Assembly: GCF_001297015.1 (NCBI RefSeq)
Contig: NZ_LIGE01000013.1
Span: 186,001 to 250,000 of the forward strand
Length of the DNA stretch: 64,000 nt
From: Pseudomonas sp. RIT-PI-r
GTDB lineage: Bacteria > Pseudomonadota > Gammaproteobacteria > Pseudomonadales > Pseudomonadaceae
Direction of reading: 5' to 3'
The translations under genes were made by a program, and so were the position numbers. Shown here in pieces: positions 27,287-36,234 of the stretch. The stretch's first letter is position 1; the number at the start of each line of letters is the position of its first letter. Under the pieces are notes generated by a model. The model had not been told where the DNA came from and made no database searches. It saw nothing but the letters and a program-made list of their open reading frames with translations.

Positions 27287-28704
27287 TGTCCCTGGGGCTG
27301 CGGATTTTTCTGGTGTACGTGCTGTTCATCGGCCTTACCGGTTATTTCGTGCTCAACACGGTGATGGAAGAAATCCGTCCCGGCGTGCGCCAGTCCACCG
27401 AAGAAACCCTGGTCGATACCGCTAACCTGATGGCGGAAATCCTGCGCGACGATTTCAAGGCCGACACCCTCAGCGAGAACCGCTGGCCAGAATTGCTCCG
27501 CGCTTACGGCGAACGTCAGCCACAAGCGACGATCTGGGGCTTGTCGAAAAATCAGGTCAACCACCGCATCTACGTGACTGACGCCAAGGGCATCGTCGTG
27601 CTCGATTCCAGTGGTGTCGCGGTCGGTCAGGATTACTCGCGCTGGAATGACGTGTACCTGACCCTGCGCGGTGAGTACGGCGCACGTTCGAGCCGCAGCG
27701 ATCCGCATGATGCGAGTTCATCGGTGATGCACGTCGGCGCGCCGATCCGCGACAACGGCCAGATTATCGGCGTGGTCACTGTGGCCAAGCCCAACAGCTC
27801 ATTGCAGCCCTATGTCGATCGCACCGAACGGCGTTTGCTGTTTTACGGCGCCGGCCTGATCGGCCTCGGCCTGTTGTTTGGCGCGCTGCTGTCGTGGTGG
27901 CTGAGCCGTGCGCTGCATCGCTTGACCGGTTATGCCCAGGCCGTGAGCGAAGGCCGGCGCGTGGAAGTGCCGCACTATCGCGGCGGCGAGCTGGAGCAAC
28001 TGGCTTCGGCGGTCGAACAGATGCGCACGCAACTGGAGGGCAAGGCTTACGTCGAGCGTTACGTGCACACGTTGACCCATGAATTGAAGAGCCCGCTGGC
28101 GGCGATTCGTGGTGCGGCGGAATTGCTGCAAGAGGAAATGTCGCCGATTCAGCGTCTGCGTTTTGTCGGCAATATCGACAGTGAAAGTGCACGCATGCAG
28201 CAGTTGATCGAACGCTTGCTGAATCTGGCGCAGGTCGAACAACGCCAAGGATTGGAGGAGCGGGTCGCCGTGCCGCTGGCCGTGTTGGTCGACGAATTGT
28301 TGCAAGGGCAGGCCGCGCGGATTGAAGGCAAACAATTGCATGTCGAACAGACGATTGCGGCGGATCTTCTGCTGATTGGTGAGCCGTTTCTATTGCGTCA
28401 GGCGCTGGGCAATCTGCTGGAAAATGCGCTCGATTTCACCGCGCCACAGTGCCTGCTGCGCTTCAGTGCTGCACGGCATGGCGAGTACATCGAGGTGCAG
28501 CTGTTCAATGAAACCGCACCGATTCCCGATTACGCCTTGCCGCGTCTGACCGAACGCTTTTACTCACTGCCTCGTCCCGACAGCGGCCGCAAAAGCACCG
28601 GTCTGGGACTTAACTTCGTCGAAGAAGTGGCCAAGTTGCATGGTGGCCGGCTGGCAGTGCGCAATGTGCCCGGCGGCGTCGAAGTGACGCTCAGCCTGCC
28701 GTAA
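27286..28704 (+). CDS. creC: Sensor histidine kinase CreC
   Basis: A 472-residue kinase. TM1 (about residues 6-24) and TM2 (about 187-207) flank a periplasmic domain of about 160 residues. HAMP, HisKA (LTHELKSPLAAIRGAAELL, with the phospho-accepting His) and HATPase (NLLENALDF, GLGLNFVEEVAKLHGG) follow. It phosphorylates CreB. The ATG at 27286 is the correct start because it overlaps the creB stop; a longer frame upstream is a shadow of creB. Confidence 0.94.
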   Translation: MSLGLRIFLVYVLFIGLTGYFVLNTVMEEIRPGVRQSTEETLVDTANLMAEILRDDFKADTLSENRWPELLRAYGERQPQATIWGLSKNQVNHRIYVTDAKGIVVLDSSGVAVGQDYSRWNDVYLTLRGEYGARSSRSDPHDASSSVMHVGAPIRDNGQIIGVVTVAKPNSSLQPYVDRTERRLLFYGAGLIGLGLLFGALLSWWLSRALHRLTGYAQAVSEGRRVEVPHYRGGELEQLASAVEQMRTQLEGKAYVERYVHTLTHELKSPLAAIRGAAELLQEEMSPIQRLRFVGNIDSESARMQQLIERLLNLAQVEQRQGLEERVAVPLAVLVDELLQGQAARIEGKQLHVEQTIAADLLLIGEPFLLRQALGNLLENALDFTAPQCLLRFSAARHGEYIEVQLFNETAPIPDYALPRLTERFYSLPRPDSGRKSTGLGLNFVEEVAKLHGGRLAVRNVPGGVEVTLSLP

Positions 28705-28706
28705 CG

Positions 28707-29732
28707 TCAGGGCTGCGTGGCGGCCAGCGCGTGCTTTCTGCGATGGACAAACTGCAGCGCTGGTTGCTCGACCAAGCGCCACGAAACCGTGGCCAGAACG
28801 ATGACGATCAAGGCCGACACGAGCATCGACGGGATAAACGTCAGTGAGGTCTTGTTGATGATCAGTTGCTGCACCGGGAAGGCGTACAGATACATACCGT
28901 AGGAAATATCGAATCGTCTGCGGATGGTTTTGTCGACGTACAGCAAGCCCAGGCTCAGGGTCGCGAGGCACACACCCAGGGTCGCCAGCACGCTGGCCAG
29001 CGGCGTGCCGAGGCTGAAAAATATCAAGCCTGCCGCTGTCACCAGAGCGATTGCAAGTACGCGGCGATCGCTCAGGTATTGCTGGTTGAAGGCAATCACT
29101 GCGCCGGCAAAGAACGCGATGCCGGCCGCGCTGTAAACCGCCAGCTTTTGCGCCAGCGCGCCGGGCACGTGATTGCCCAGAGCGTAGGTCGCTACTGCAA
29201 ACACAGCCAGCAAAACCCACGGCATCAGTGCCCGTCGATACATGCCCAACGCCAGCGCCAGCAACAGGTAAAAGCCGAATTCGATCTTCAGCGTCCAGAG
29301 GCTGCCGTTGAAGGATTCGCTGAGGATAAACCCCTGGGTGATCGGTTCGATGTTGGCCCGCCCGAACAGCGAGATGCGCAGAAAGTCAGCCAGGGCGCCG
29401 AAGCTCGCAACATAGCCGTCGGCAAACACCGCCCCGGCGAGGTAGGTCATCACAAACGCACAAAGGATCAGAGCCGGGAAGATGCGCACAACGCGCTTGC
29501 CCAGATAATCGGCAAAGCTGCGCGAGTTGAAAAAGCTTTGGCTGATCAGCAGGCCGGAAATCGAAAAGAACGCCGTCACGGCGATACCGCCCAGCGAGTT
29601 GTAACCGGCAATGCCCGGTTCTTCCAGGCCCGACAGGGCAAAGTGATGACTGACCAGCACCATCAGCGCCGCCAGGTGCCTGATCAAATCGAAAGAGTTG
29701 TTGCGCAACGTGATCGTCCTTTGTCTGAGCAC
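28707..29732 (-). CDS. Acyltransferase family 3 (OafA/YrhL-like) membrane protein
   Basis: A 341-residue polytopic membrane protein with the family 3 N-terminal pattern NSFDLIRHLAALMVLVSHHFALSG and about ten hydrophobic segments. These proteins O-acetylate or O-acylate surface polysaccharides. The start is uncertain: GTG at 29732 has a poor ribosome site, while TTG at 29708 has AGGA 8 bases upstream and gives a protein starting at LRNNSFDL. It is encoded antisense between creC and creD, which are adjacent in P. aeruginosa, so it looks inserted. It ends two bases after creC. Confidence 0.87.
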   Translation of the reverse strand: MLRQRTITLRNNSFDLIRHLAALMVLVSHHFALSGLEEPGIAGYNSLGGIAVTAFFSISGLLISQSFFNSRSFADYLGKRVVRIFPALILCAFVMTYLAGAVFADGYVASFGALADFLRISLFGRANIEPITQGFILSESFNGSLWTLKIEFGFYLLLALALGMYRRALMPWVLLAVFAVATYALGNHVPGALAQKLAVYSAAGIAFFAGAVIAFNQQYLSDRRVLAIALVTAAGLIFFSLGTPLASVLATLGVCLATLSLGLLYVDKTIRRRFDISYGMYLYAFPVQQLIINKTSLTFIPSMLVSALIVIVLATVSWRLVEQPALQFVHRRKHALAATQP

Positions 29733-29767
29733 TGCCCCGTAAATGGGAAAAACCTTTTACAGGTATT

Positions 29768-29783
29768 TCCACGCAAATCCCAC
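29768..29783 (+). promoter_or_regulatory. Candidate CreB-binding tag upstream of creD
   Basis: TCCAC-GCAAAT-CCCAC lies about 66 bases before creD. It resembles the reported CreBC tag TTCAC-N6-TTCAC with the exact six-base spacing, but with one and two mismatches in the half-sites. It is a weak match supported mainly by position. Confidence 0.35.
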
Positions 29784-29849
29784 ACAACCTCCATCACAAA
29801 ACCACACAGCGCTCGCAGACTCGCCCCATTCCAACAAGGGAGCGTCCTG

Positions 29850-31220
29850 ATGAACCGAAGTCTGGCACTGAAACTGGGGGCGATTGCCCTGCTGATCCTG
29901 CTGTTGCTGATTCCCCTGCTGATGATCGATGGCGTCATCGACGAGCGTCAGCAACTGCGTGACGGCGTACTCGAAGACATCGCCCGCAGCTCCAGTTACA
30001 GCCAACAACTGAGCGGGCCGGTGATGGTGGTACCGTATCGCAAAGTGATTCACAACTGGAAGATCAACGACAAGACCAATCAGCGCTACGACGATCCACA
30101 CGAGGAGCGCGGGCGTCTGTACTTCCTGCCGGAGCGTTTCGAGCTTGATGGCCAGGTGCAGACTGAACTGCGCGCCCGGGGCATTTACGAGGCGCGGCTG
30201 TTCCACGCCGACAATCGCATCGACGGACATTTCTCGCTACCGGCGCAATTGGGCATCAAGGAAGATTTCACTGACTATCGGTTTGATGCGCCATTTCTCG
30301 CGGTCGGTATCAGCGACATTCGCGGGATCGAAAATGCCCTGAAACTGGAGTTCGAGGGACAGCGTCTGGACTTTGTGCCGGGCACGCAGGTCGGCTGGCT
30401 CGGCGAAGGTGTGCGCGTGACGTTGCCGCTGCTCGATACCAGCAAAAACACCGAGCTGGCCTTTGCGTTCGACCTGCGCCTGCAAGGCACCGGTTCATTG
30501 CAAGTGCTGCCAGTGGGCAAAACCAGCAGTGTCAGCCTCAGTGCCAACTGGCCGCATCCAAGCTTCATCGGCAACTTCCTGCCGGCGAAGCGCGAGATCA
30601 ATGATCAGGGCTTCAACGCTGATTGGCAGACCACATTCTTTTCCACCAATTTGCAGGACGCGATGAGCCGTTGTGTGGCCAGCAATGATTGCGCGGCGTT
30701 CAACGGCCGCAGTTTCGGCGTGAGTTTTATCGACCCGGTGGATCAGTACCTGAAGAGTGACCGGGCGATCAAATATGCGCTGCTGTTCATCGTTCTGACG
30801 TTCGCCGGTTTCTTTCTGTTCGAAGTGCTCAAAAGCCTGGCGGTGCACCCGGTGCAGTACGCACTGGTGGGCGTAGCGTTGGCGTTCTTTTACCTGTTGT
30901 TGCTGTCGTTGTCGGAACACATCGGGTTCGCTCTGGCGTATTTGCTGTCGGCCAGTGGTTGTGTGTTGTTGATCGGCTTTTATGTCTGCCATGTGCTGCA
31001 CAGCGTGCGTCATGGCTTGAGTTTTTCGGCGGGGCTGGCGGCCTTGTATGGCCTGCTGTATGGATTGCTGAGTGCCGAGGATTACGCGTTGCTGATGGGC
31101 TCGCTGTTGCTGTTCGGCTTGCTTGGCGTGTTTATGGTGCTGACGCGAAAACTGGACTGGTACGGGATCGGGCAGAAGCCGGGCAAGCCGTTGGAGTTTG
31201 ATATCGGGGTGGTGGAATGA
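29850..31220 (+). CDS. creD: Inner membrane protein CreD
   Basis: A 456-residue CreD. The N-terminal TM helix (LALKLGAIALLILLLLIPLLMI) is followed by a large periplasmic domain (SYSQQLSGPVMVVPY) and about five C-terminal TM helices (from about residue 300). It is the main output of CreBC in Pseudomonas and is linked to beta-lactam response and envelope integrity. The ATG at 29850 has AAGGGAGCGTCCTG before it. Unlike in P. aeruginosa it is separated from creC by 1.1 kb with an antisense gene, so it needs its own promoter. Confidence 0.93.
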   Translation: MNRSLALKLGAIALLILLLLIPLLMIDGVIDERQQLRDGVLEDIARSSSYSQQLSGPVMVVPYRKVIHNWKINDKTNQRYDDPHEERGRLYFLPERFELDGQVQTELRARGIYEARLFHADNRIDGHFSLPAQLGIKEDFTDYRFDAPFLAVGISDIRGIENALKLEFEGQRLDFVPGTQVGWLGEGVRVTLPLLDTSKNTELAFAFDLRLQGTGSLQVLPVGKTSSVSLSANWPHPSFIGNFLPAKREINDQGFNADWQTTFFSTNLQDAMSRCVASNDCAAFNGRSFGVSFIDPVDQYLKSDRAIKYALLFIVLTFAGFFLFEVLKSLAVHPVQYALVGVALAFFYLLLLSLSEHIGFALAYLLSASGCVLLIGFYVCHVLHSVRHGLSFSAGLAALYGLLYGLLSAEDYALLMGSLLLFGLLGVFMVLTRKLDWYGIGQKPGKPLEFDIGVVE

Positions 31221-31312
31221 GCCGGTCGCTGGGGTTGCGTGAGGATCAGCGCTGGAAGGATGAGTTGGTGACGCGGATTATCGGTTCTTTGCCTGTGGAA
31301 CCGAGGTGGGGC

Positions 31313-31378
31313 CATCGCGAGCAGGCTCACTCCCACAGGGAAATGCGCTCAACTATAGGAGTGAGCCTGCTCGCGATG
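31313..31378. repeat. Family C REP doublet
   Basis: CATCGCGAGCAGGCTCACTCC at the left and GGAGTGAGCCTGCTCGCGATG at the right, inside the gap between the convergent creD and GST genes. The rest of the gap shows no gene. Confidence 0.9.
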
Positions 31379-31401
31379 ATGCCGGAGCAGGCGCCAAAAA
31401 A

Positions 31402-32031
31402 CTAAGGCTTGGGCATGGTCGCGATCATGGACGGTCGCTGGCTCACTTCAAAAAACCAGTTGGCCAGTTGCGGGTTGGCTTCACGCCAGCCCAGATCGGG
31501 GAAACGCAGATCGAGGTAGCCCAACGCGCAGGCCACACTGATCGCCGCCACGTCGAAGTGGCTGGTCAGCTCGGCAATCGCATCGTTTTCCAGCAGGTTC
31601 AACGCACGGCGGATCTTCTCGCGTTGCGCCTCCAGCCATTCGTCCCAGTGTTTTTCCGGGGCCCGCAATACTTGTTCATAACGCACCATCACCGAGGCAT
31701 CCATGATCCCGTCGGCCATCGAGGCGAGGGTCAGACGGCGCCAGCGGGCTGCGCCTTCGCGCGGAATCAGCGGGTTGCCGACATGTTGATGGTCGAGGTA
31801 TTCGAGGATCACGCGGCTGTCATGGATGACATTGCCGTCGGCCAGACGCAGGGCCGGAATCTTGCCCAGCGGATTGTCGGCATTGAGTTCAGCACTGGGG
31901 CTGACCGGGCTGAGCACGCAGTCTTGCAGCGCGACGCGATCCTGCTGACCTGTCTCGTGCAGCAACACCATCACTTTGCGTACGAACGGGGAGAGCGTGT
32001 TGTGGTAAAGGGTCATGCTGGGGGCGGACAT
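31402..32031 (-). CDS. Glutathione S-transferase family protein
   Basis: A 209-residue GST. It has an N-terminal thioredoxin-like domain (MTLYHNTLSPFVRKVMVLLHETG, then NPLGKIPALRL and DSRVILEYLD with the conserved glutathione-binding Ser/Glu region) and an all-helical C-terminal domain. The start at 32031 (MSAPSMTLY) gives the usual family length; an upstream in-frame start adds 20 unlikely residues. The substrate is unknown. A GST gene sits at the same place beside fiu genes in P. aeruginosa (PA0473). Confidence 0.9.
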   Translation of the reverse strand: MSAPSMTLYHNTLSPFVRKVMVLLHETGQQDRVALQDCVLSPVSPSAELNADNPLGKIPALRLADGNVIHDSRVILEYLDHQHVGNPLIPREGAARWRRLTLASMADGIMDASVMVRYEQVLRAPEKHWDEWLEAQREKIRRALNLLENDAIAELTSHFDVAAISVACALGYLDLRFPDLGWREANPQLANWFFEVSQRPSMIATMPKP

Positions 32032-32110
32032 TGGCAGGGTCTCGATCAGAACGATGAGGGAGCAGCATAGCGCGTCAGCGCACGAGCTCAAGCCTCACGC
32101 CGGACCCAAT

Positions 32111-32199
32111 GCAGGAGTGAGCCTGCTCGCGATAGCGCAATCACATTCAACATCAATGTTGGATGGCCCACCGCTATAGCGAGCAGGCTCACTCCTACC
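32111..32199. repeat. Family C REP doublet, outward orientation
   Basis: GCAGGAGTGAGCCTGCTCGC at the left and GCGAGCAGGCTCACTCCTA at the right, with the GGAGTGAG ends outside and about 40 bases between the arms. The arrangement is the reverse of the copies at 19574 and 36148. Confidence 0.85.
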
Positions 32200-32207
32200 A
32201 AGGTTTT

Positions 32208-32387
32208 TCAGCTTCTCAGCAGTAGACCTCTTATGGCCAGAACCGCAGGAACACCCAAGCCGACCCAGCTCAACGCATCCCAGATGCCATCCCCCAGCAA
32301 CGCCGCAAACAACCCCGCCGCACTGAGCAGCGCTATCACGATCGGCGTGCTGAAGACTTTCCAGAAATTCGACTGACGCGGCTTCAT
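32208..32387 (-). CDS. Small two-helix membrane protein downstream of PepSY protein
   Basis: A 59-residue protein with two hydrophobic segments (TPIVIALLSAAGLFAALLG and WVGLGVPAVLAIRGLLL). Its ATG overlaps the stop of the PepSY gene by four bases (ATGA), which strongly supports translation. Small proteins of this kind commonly follow PepSY genes at TonB-receptor loci, but the role is unknown; a helper for the PepSY reductase-like protein is a guess. Confidence 0.75.
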   Translation of the reverse strand: MKPRQSNFWKVFSTPIVIALLSAAGLFAALLGDGIWDALSWVGLGVPAVLAIRGLLLRS

Positions 32388-33514
32388 GCAGACGCCTCCG
32401 CCGTTTCCAGCACGGGCTTGGCGGCCTTGCGTCGCACCACCCACAGATACACGCCACTGCCGAGGACGATGATGGTCAGCACATCAAGCGCGGCCCAGAG
32501 GATCTTCATCGGCATGCCGCCGTAGTCACCAAAGTGCAGCGGTTGCGACATGCCCATGGCGTCCATGTACCACGGCCTTTCGGCTACGGCGGTGACCTTC
32601 AGGGTAGTGGCGTCGATCAGCACCGGCGTCAGCAAGTGCGAAGTCAAATGCGTGCCGCCCTTCATGAACACCGAGTAATGGTGCTCGCTGGAAAACCGCG
32701 TGCCGGGGAACGCGATGAAATCCGGCTTCATGCCCGGGGCGACTTCAGCGGCGATGTCGAGCAAGCGGGTGGCCGGTGCCAGGTGTGTCAGCGGTGGCGC
32801 ATCGCGGTAAGGCTCGATCAGCGCGGTCAGTGCGTCGTTGCGCCAGGCGGCAATCAGCAGATCGGCGCAGGCGCTGATCACGCCGGTCACGCCGACCACC
32901 AACGCCCAAGTCAGGGTGACCACGCCGATCAGGTTATGCAGGTCGAGCCAGCGCAACCGCGTGGACTTGTCCTGACGCACCGTACCGAAGTTCAAGCGGC
33001 GCATGAACGGCAAATACAACACCGTCCCCGACACGATGGCCACGACAAACAGCAGCCCCATGAACGCCAGCAGCAACTTGCCCGGCAGTCCGGCGAACAT
33101 GTCGACGTGCAGGCGCAGGATAAACAGCATCAAACCGCCGTTGGCCGACGGGGTTTCCAGTGCTTCACCCGTACGCGCATCGAGCATGAAGGTGTGCGAG
33201 GAGTTGGGTTCGGTGCCGGCGGTTTTCGCCATGATCGCGAACGCTGCATTCGGGTCTTCGTCGTCATAACCGAAGTACTGCATGACCTCGCCCGGTCGAT
33301 GTTGCTGCGCGGCATCCACCAGTTGCTGCAGATTGAGCTGCGGCGTGTCGGCCGGCATCTCCCGCAATTCCGGGGCGTTACCGAGCAAATGGTCGATTTC
33401 GTGACTGAAAATCAACGGCAGACCGGTCAAGGCCAGCATCAGCAAAAACACGGTGCAGATCAGGCTGGTCCAGGTGTGGATAAACGCCCAGCGACGAATT
33501 GTTTTACTTTTCAT
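32384..33514 (-). CDS. PepSY-associated TM helix protein
   Basis: A 376-residue protein with four TM helices (first at WAFIHTWTSLICTVFLLMLALTGLPLIF) and PepSY-type periplasmic segments (LVDAAQQHRPGEVMQYFGYD). PiuB-like proteins of this family sit next to siderophore receptors and are proposed to act in ferric reduction or iron release at the inner membrane. The ATG at 33514 has AAGG 7 bases upstream. It lies 74 bases downstream of fiuA, separated by a terminator-like hairpin, so expression may be partly read-through. Confidence 0.88.
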   Translation of the reverse strand: MKSKTIRRWAFIHTWTSLICTVFLLMLALTGLPLIFSHEIDHLLGNAPELREMPADTPQLNLQQLVDAAQQHRPGEVMQYFGYDDEDPNAAFAIMAKTAGTEPNSSHTFMLDARTGEALETPSANGGLMLFILRLHVDMFAGLPGKLLLAFMGLLFVVAIVSGTVLYLPFMRRLNFGTVRQDKSTRLRWLDLHNLIGVVTLTWALVVGVTGVISACADLLIAAWRNDALTALIEPYRDAPPLTHLAPATRLLDIAAEVAPGMKPDFIAFPGTRFSSEHHYSVFMKGGTHLTSHLLTPVLIDATTLKVTAVAERPWYMDAMGMSQPLHFGDYGGMPMKILWAALDVLTIIVLGSGVYLWVVRRKAAKPVLETAEASA

Positions 33515-33524
33515 TTCATGACCT

Positions 33525-33557
33525 TCAAAAACACCAAAGCCGTCCACGAAGGACGGC
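33525..33557 (-). terminator. Hairpin terminator downstream of fiuA
   Basis: On the minus strand GCCGTCC-TTCGT-GGACGGC is followed by a T-rich run (TTTGGTGTTTTTG). It lies between fiuA and the PepSY gene and could terminate or attenuate. The T-tract is interrupted. Confidence 0.65.
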
Positions 33558-33588
33558 CTGGTAACAGGGCCTGTTTCAGCTCAGTGGT

Positions 33589-36027
33589 TTACCACTTGTA
33601 AGTGGCACTGGCGACGACGCTGCGCTGGTCGCCGTAGTAGCAATAGAAACCGTCACAGGTGGAAATGTAGTCCTTGTCGAACAGGTTGGTCGCGTTGAGT
33701 GCCAGCGACGCACCTTTGAGGCTGTTGTCCAGACGACCGAGGTCGTAATGCACGGCCGCGTCGAACACGGTGTAGGCGTCCGCCTTGCCCAGCCAGGTGT
33801 TGCCTTTGTCGCCGTAGGTGTTGCCAGTGTATCGGACACCGCCACCGATGCCGAAGCCATCGAGCACGCCGGAGTGCCAGGTGTAATCAGTCCACAGCGA
33901 AGCTTGCTGGTTCGGCATCAGTTGCAGGCGATTGCCCTTGTCGACGCCTTTTTGCACTTCGGATTTGGCCAGAGTGTAGGCGGCGATGACTTTCAGGTTG
34001 TCGGTCACGTCGGAGACCGCTTCGAGCTCCAGGCCTTTGACTTTCACTTCGCCGGTCTGGCTGGTGATGGTCACGTTGTTGACGATGCTGTTGACCGAGA
34101 CGTTCTTCTGGGTCAGGTCATACACCGCGGCGCTGAGCAGGGTTTTGCTGCCCGGTGGCTGGTATTTGATGCCCAGTTCCCACTGCTTGCCTTCGGTCGG
34201 CTTGAAGGAGTCCGTGGCGGTGGCATCGGCGCCAGCGGTCGGCTGGAAGGATTCGGCGTACGACAGGTACGGCACGAAGCCCGAGTCGAACACGTAGCTG
34301 ATCGCTGCGTTGCCGCTGAACGCTTTGTCACGCTGGGTGTTGGTGGCGTCGTCCTTGTTGAAGAACCTGGTGCTGGTGTGCACCCAGTCTTCGCGCCCGC
34401 CCAGGGTCAGACGCCATTGGTCCAGGGCCATTTGGTCCTGCACATAGAGGCCGGTCTGGGTGGTCTTCTGGTCGTAATCGTAAAACGCGCTGGAGCGCGG
34501 TGGACGAACGATGGTCTGGCCGTAGATCGGGTTGTTGACGTTGATGTCCGGCGCACTGCCGAAGATCGAGGTGTAGTTGTCGTTGCTGCGCTGGTGATCG
34601 AGACCCAGCAGCAGGGTATGACGGATGTCGCCAGTAGCGAAGTCGGCCTGGAAGTTGTTGTCCACGGCGAACTGGCTGATGTCCTCATCGACGTTGGTGG
34701 TACCGCGACCGACATTGCCCTGGTTGTCCACGGTGAAACCGGCGAACGAGGGGTTGTAGCTATTGACGGTGACGGTCTGGAACGCCAGATCCGACTTGGT
34801 GTAGCGCAGGTTCTGCTTGAATTGCCAGACGTCGTTCAGGCGATGTTCGAAGGCATAACCGAGCGCGTAGTAGGTGCGGTCGTAGAAATCGTAGTCAGGA
34901 TCGCCGAGGTTCTTGTGGTGGGAGATCTTGCCGAAGGGCATGTCGATCTTGGTGCCCTGGATCGGGTAGAACTGGCTGGTGACCCCGGTATCGTCACGGG
35001 TGAACTGCGTGAGCAAGGTCAGCCTGGTGTCGTCGTCGATGTTCCAGGTCAGGCTCGGCGCAATGTTGTAGCGCTTGTTTTCGATGTGGTCGATCTGCGT
35101 ATCGCTGTCACGCACGACGCCGCTGATGCCATACAGGAACTGGCCTGCTTCATCGATCTTGCCGGTGCTGGCGAAGTTGATCTGGCGGTGGTTGTCGCTG
35201 CCGTACTGCAACTGGATTTCGCTGCTGGCTTCGGCGCTCGGACGACGGCTGACCATGTCGAGCAGGCCGCCTGGCGGGGTTTGGCCGTACACCGAAGACG
35301 CCGGGCCACGGAGCAAGGCGAGGCGGTCGAGGTTCCAGGTTTCCGGTTTCGGGTTGGCGTAAATGCCGCGTGGCAGCGCCAGGCCATCGAGGTACTGGGT
35401 CGGTTCGAAACCACGCACGCGCAGCCAGTCGATGCGGGTGTCGCTGCCGTAGCTGCTGGCGGTGATGCCGGGCATGTAACGCACCGCGTCGTCGAGGCTG
35501 TGCACGCCACGATCTTCCATTTGCTGACGGGTGGCCACGGAGATCGACCGCGGCGCTTCGACCAGCGCGGTGTCGGTCTTGGTGCCGGCGGCGGTGCGAG
35601 TAGCGGTGTAGCCTTCGACCGGGCCCCAGGCGCTTTCGCTGTTTTCCACGCCAATGATCGCGGTTTCCGGCAGGGCCATCGCGCCGTCAGGCACGGCGAC
35701 CAAAGTGTAGGTGCCAGCGCCGCTCTGCTCCAGTTGCAGACCGGTGCCGCGCAGGGCTGCGCGCAGAGCGCCGGCTGCGTCGTATTGGCCGTTGACCGGT
35801 GCCGAGGTCTTGCCCACCGCCAGTGCCGGGCTCAGCGACAGCGCGAGGCCACCCTGGCTGGCGATCTGGTTGAGGGTGGTCGACAGCGGAGCAGCCGGCA
35901 GGTTGTAGGCGCGCACGCTGGACGCTTGTTCAGCAGCGAGCAACGGGTTGCTGATCAGCGGCGCGCTGAGCGCGATGGCGACGGCCAGCAGACTGGGGCG
36001 CAACAAGGTGTCTAGCGAACGGGACAT
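33589..36027 (-). CDS. fiuA: TonB-dependent ferrichrome-type siderophore receptor with signalling domain
   Basis: An 812-residue outer-membrane receptor. It has a signal peptide ending near LLAAEQ and an STN signalling domain (about residues 38-112; RAYNLPAAPLSTTLNQIASQGG). The plug domain (EAPRSISVATRQQMEDRGVHSLDDAVRYMPGI) is followed by a 22-strand barrel ending in ATYKW. The C-terminal DYISTCDGFYCYYGDQRSVVASA segment resembles FhuA/FiuA ferrichrome receptors. With fiuR and fiuI it forms a cell-surface signalling system. Naming rests on similarity and synteny with PA0470-PA0472; the actual ligand is not shown. AGGAGCCGCCGT precedes the ATG. Confidence 0.85.
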   Translation of the reverse strand: MSRSLDTLLRPSLLAVAIALSAPLISNPLLAAEQASSVRAYNLPAAPLSTTLNQIASQGGLALSLSPALAVGKTSAPVNGQYDAAGALRAALRGTGLQLEQSGAGTYTLVAVPDGAMALPETAIIGVENSESAWGPVEGYTATRTAAGTKTDTALVEAPRSISVATRQQMEDRGVHSLDDAVRYMPGITASSYGSDTRIDWLRVRGFEPTQYLDGLALPRGIYANPKPETWNLDRLALLRGPASSVYGQTPPGGLLDMVSRRPSAEASSEIQLQYGSDNHRQINFASTGKIDEAGQFLYGISGVVRDSDTQIDHIENKRYNIAPSLTWNIDDDTRLTLLTQFTRDDTGVTSQFYPIQGTKIDMPFGKISHHKNLGDPDYDFYDRTYYALGYAFEHRLNDVWQFKQNLRYTKSDLAFQTVTVNSYNPSFAGFTVDNQGNVGRGTTNVDEDISQFAVDNNFQADFATGDIRHTLLLGLDHQRSNDNYTSIFGSAPDINVNNPIYGQTIVRPPRSSAFYDYDQKTTQTGLYVQDQMALDQWRLTLGGREDWVHTSTRFFNKDDATNTQRDKAFSGNAAISYVFDSGFVPYLSYAESFQPTAGADATATDSFKPTEGKQWELGIKYQPPGSKTLLSAAVYDLTQKNVSVNSIVNNVTITSQTGEVKVKGLELEAVSDVTDNLKVIAAYTLAKSEVQKGVDKGNRLQLMPNQQASLWTDYTWHSGVLDGFGIGGGVRYTGNTYGDKGNTWLGKADAYTVFDAAVHYDLGRLDNSLKGASLALNATNLFDKDYISTCDGFYCYYGDQRSVVASATYKW

Positions 36028-36147
36028 ACGGCGGCTCCTGAATGGAAATATTTCTCAATTGCCTGTGTGCCGGATGAAACTCGAAAAGTGATAGGGCTGG
36101 ATGAAAATAATTTTGATTAAGGAAAACAGCGGTGTGGCGGATGACGC

Positions 36148-36214
36148 CATCGCGAGCAGGCTCACTCCTACAGGGGAACGCATTTCAACTGTAGGAGTGA
36201 GCCTGCTCGCGATG
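36148..36214. repeat. Family C REP doublet between fiuA and fiuR
   Basis: CATCGCGAGCAGGCTCACTCC and its complement near 36194-36214. It separates the anti-sigma gene from the receptor gene, which presumably has its own sigma-dependent promoter in the remaining gap. Confidence 0.9.
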
Positions 36215-36234
36215 GCAACCGCTCAGCCACCCGA

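Noticed and set aside
31217..31405. 62-codon frame overlapping the creD stop by four bases (ATGA)
   Set aside because: The first third could be a small gene, but the rest is encoded by a REP doublet and no family is recognised. Considered non-coding or a decayed remnant.
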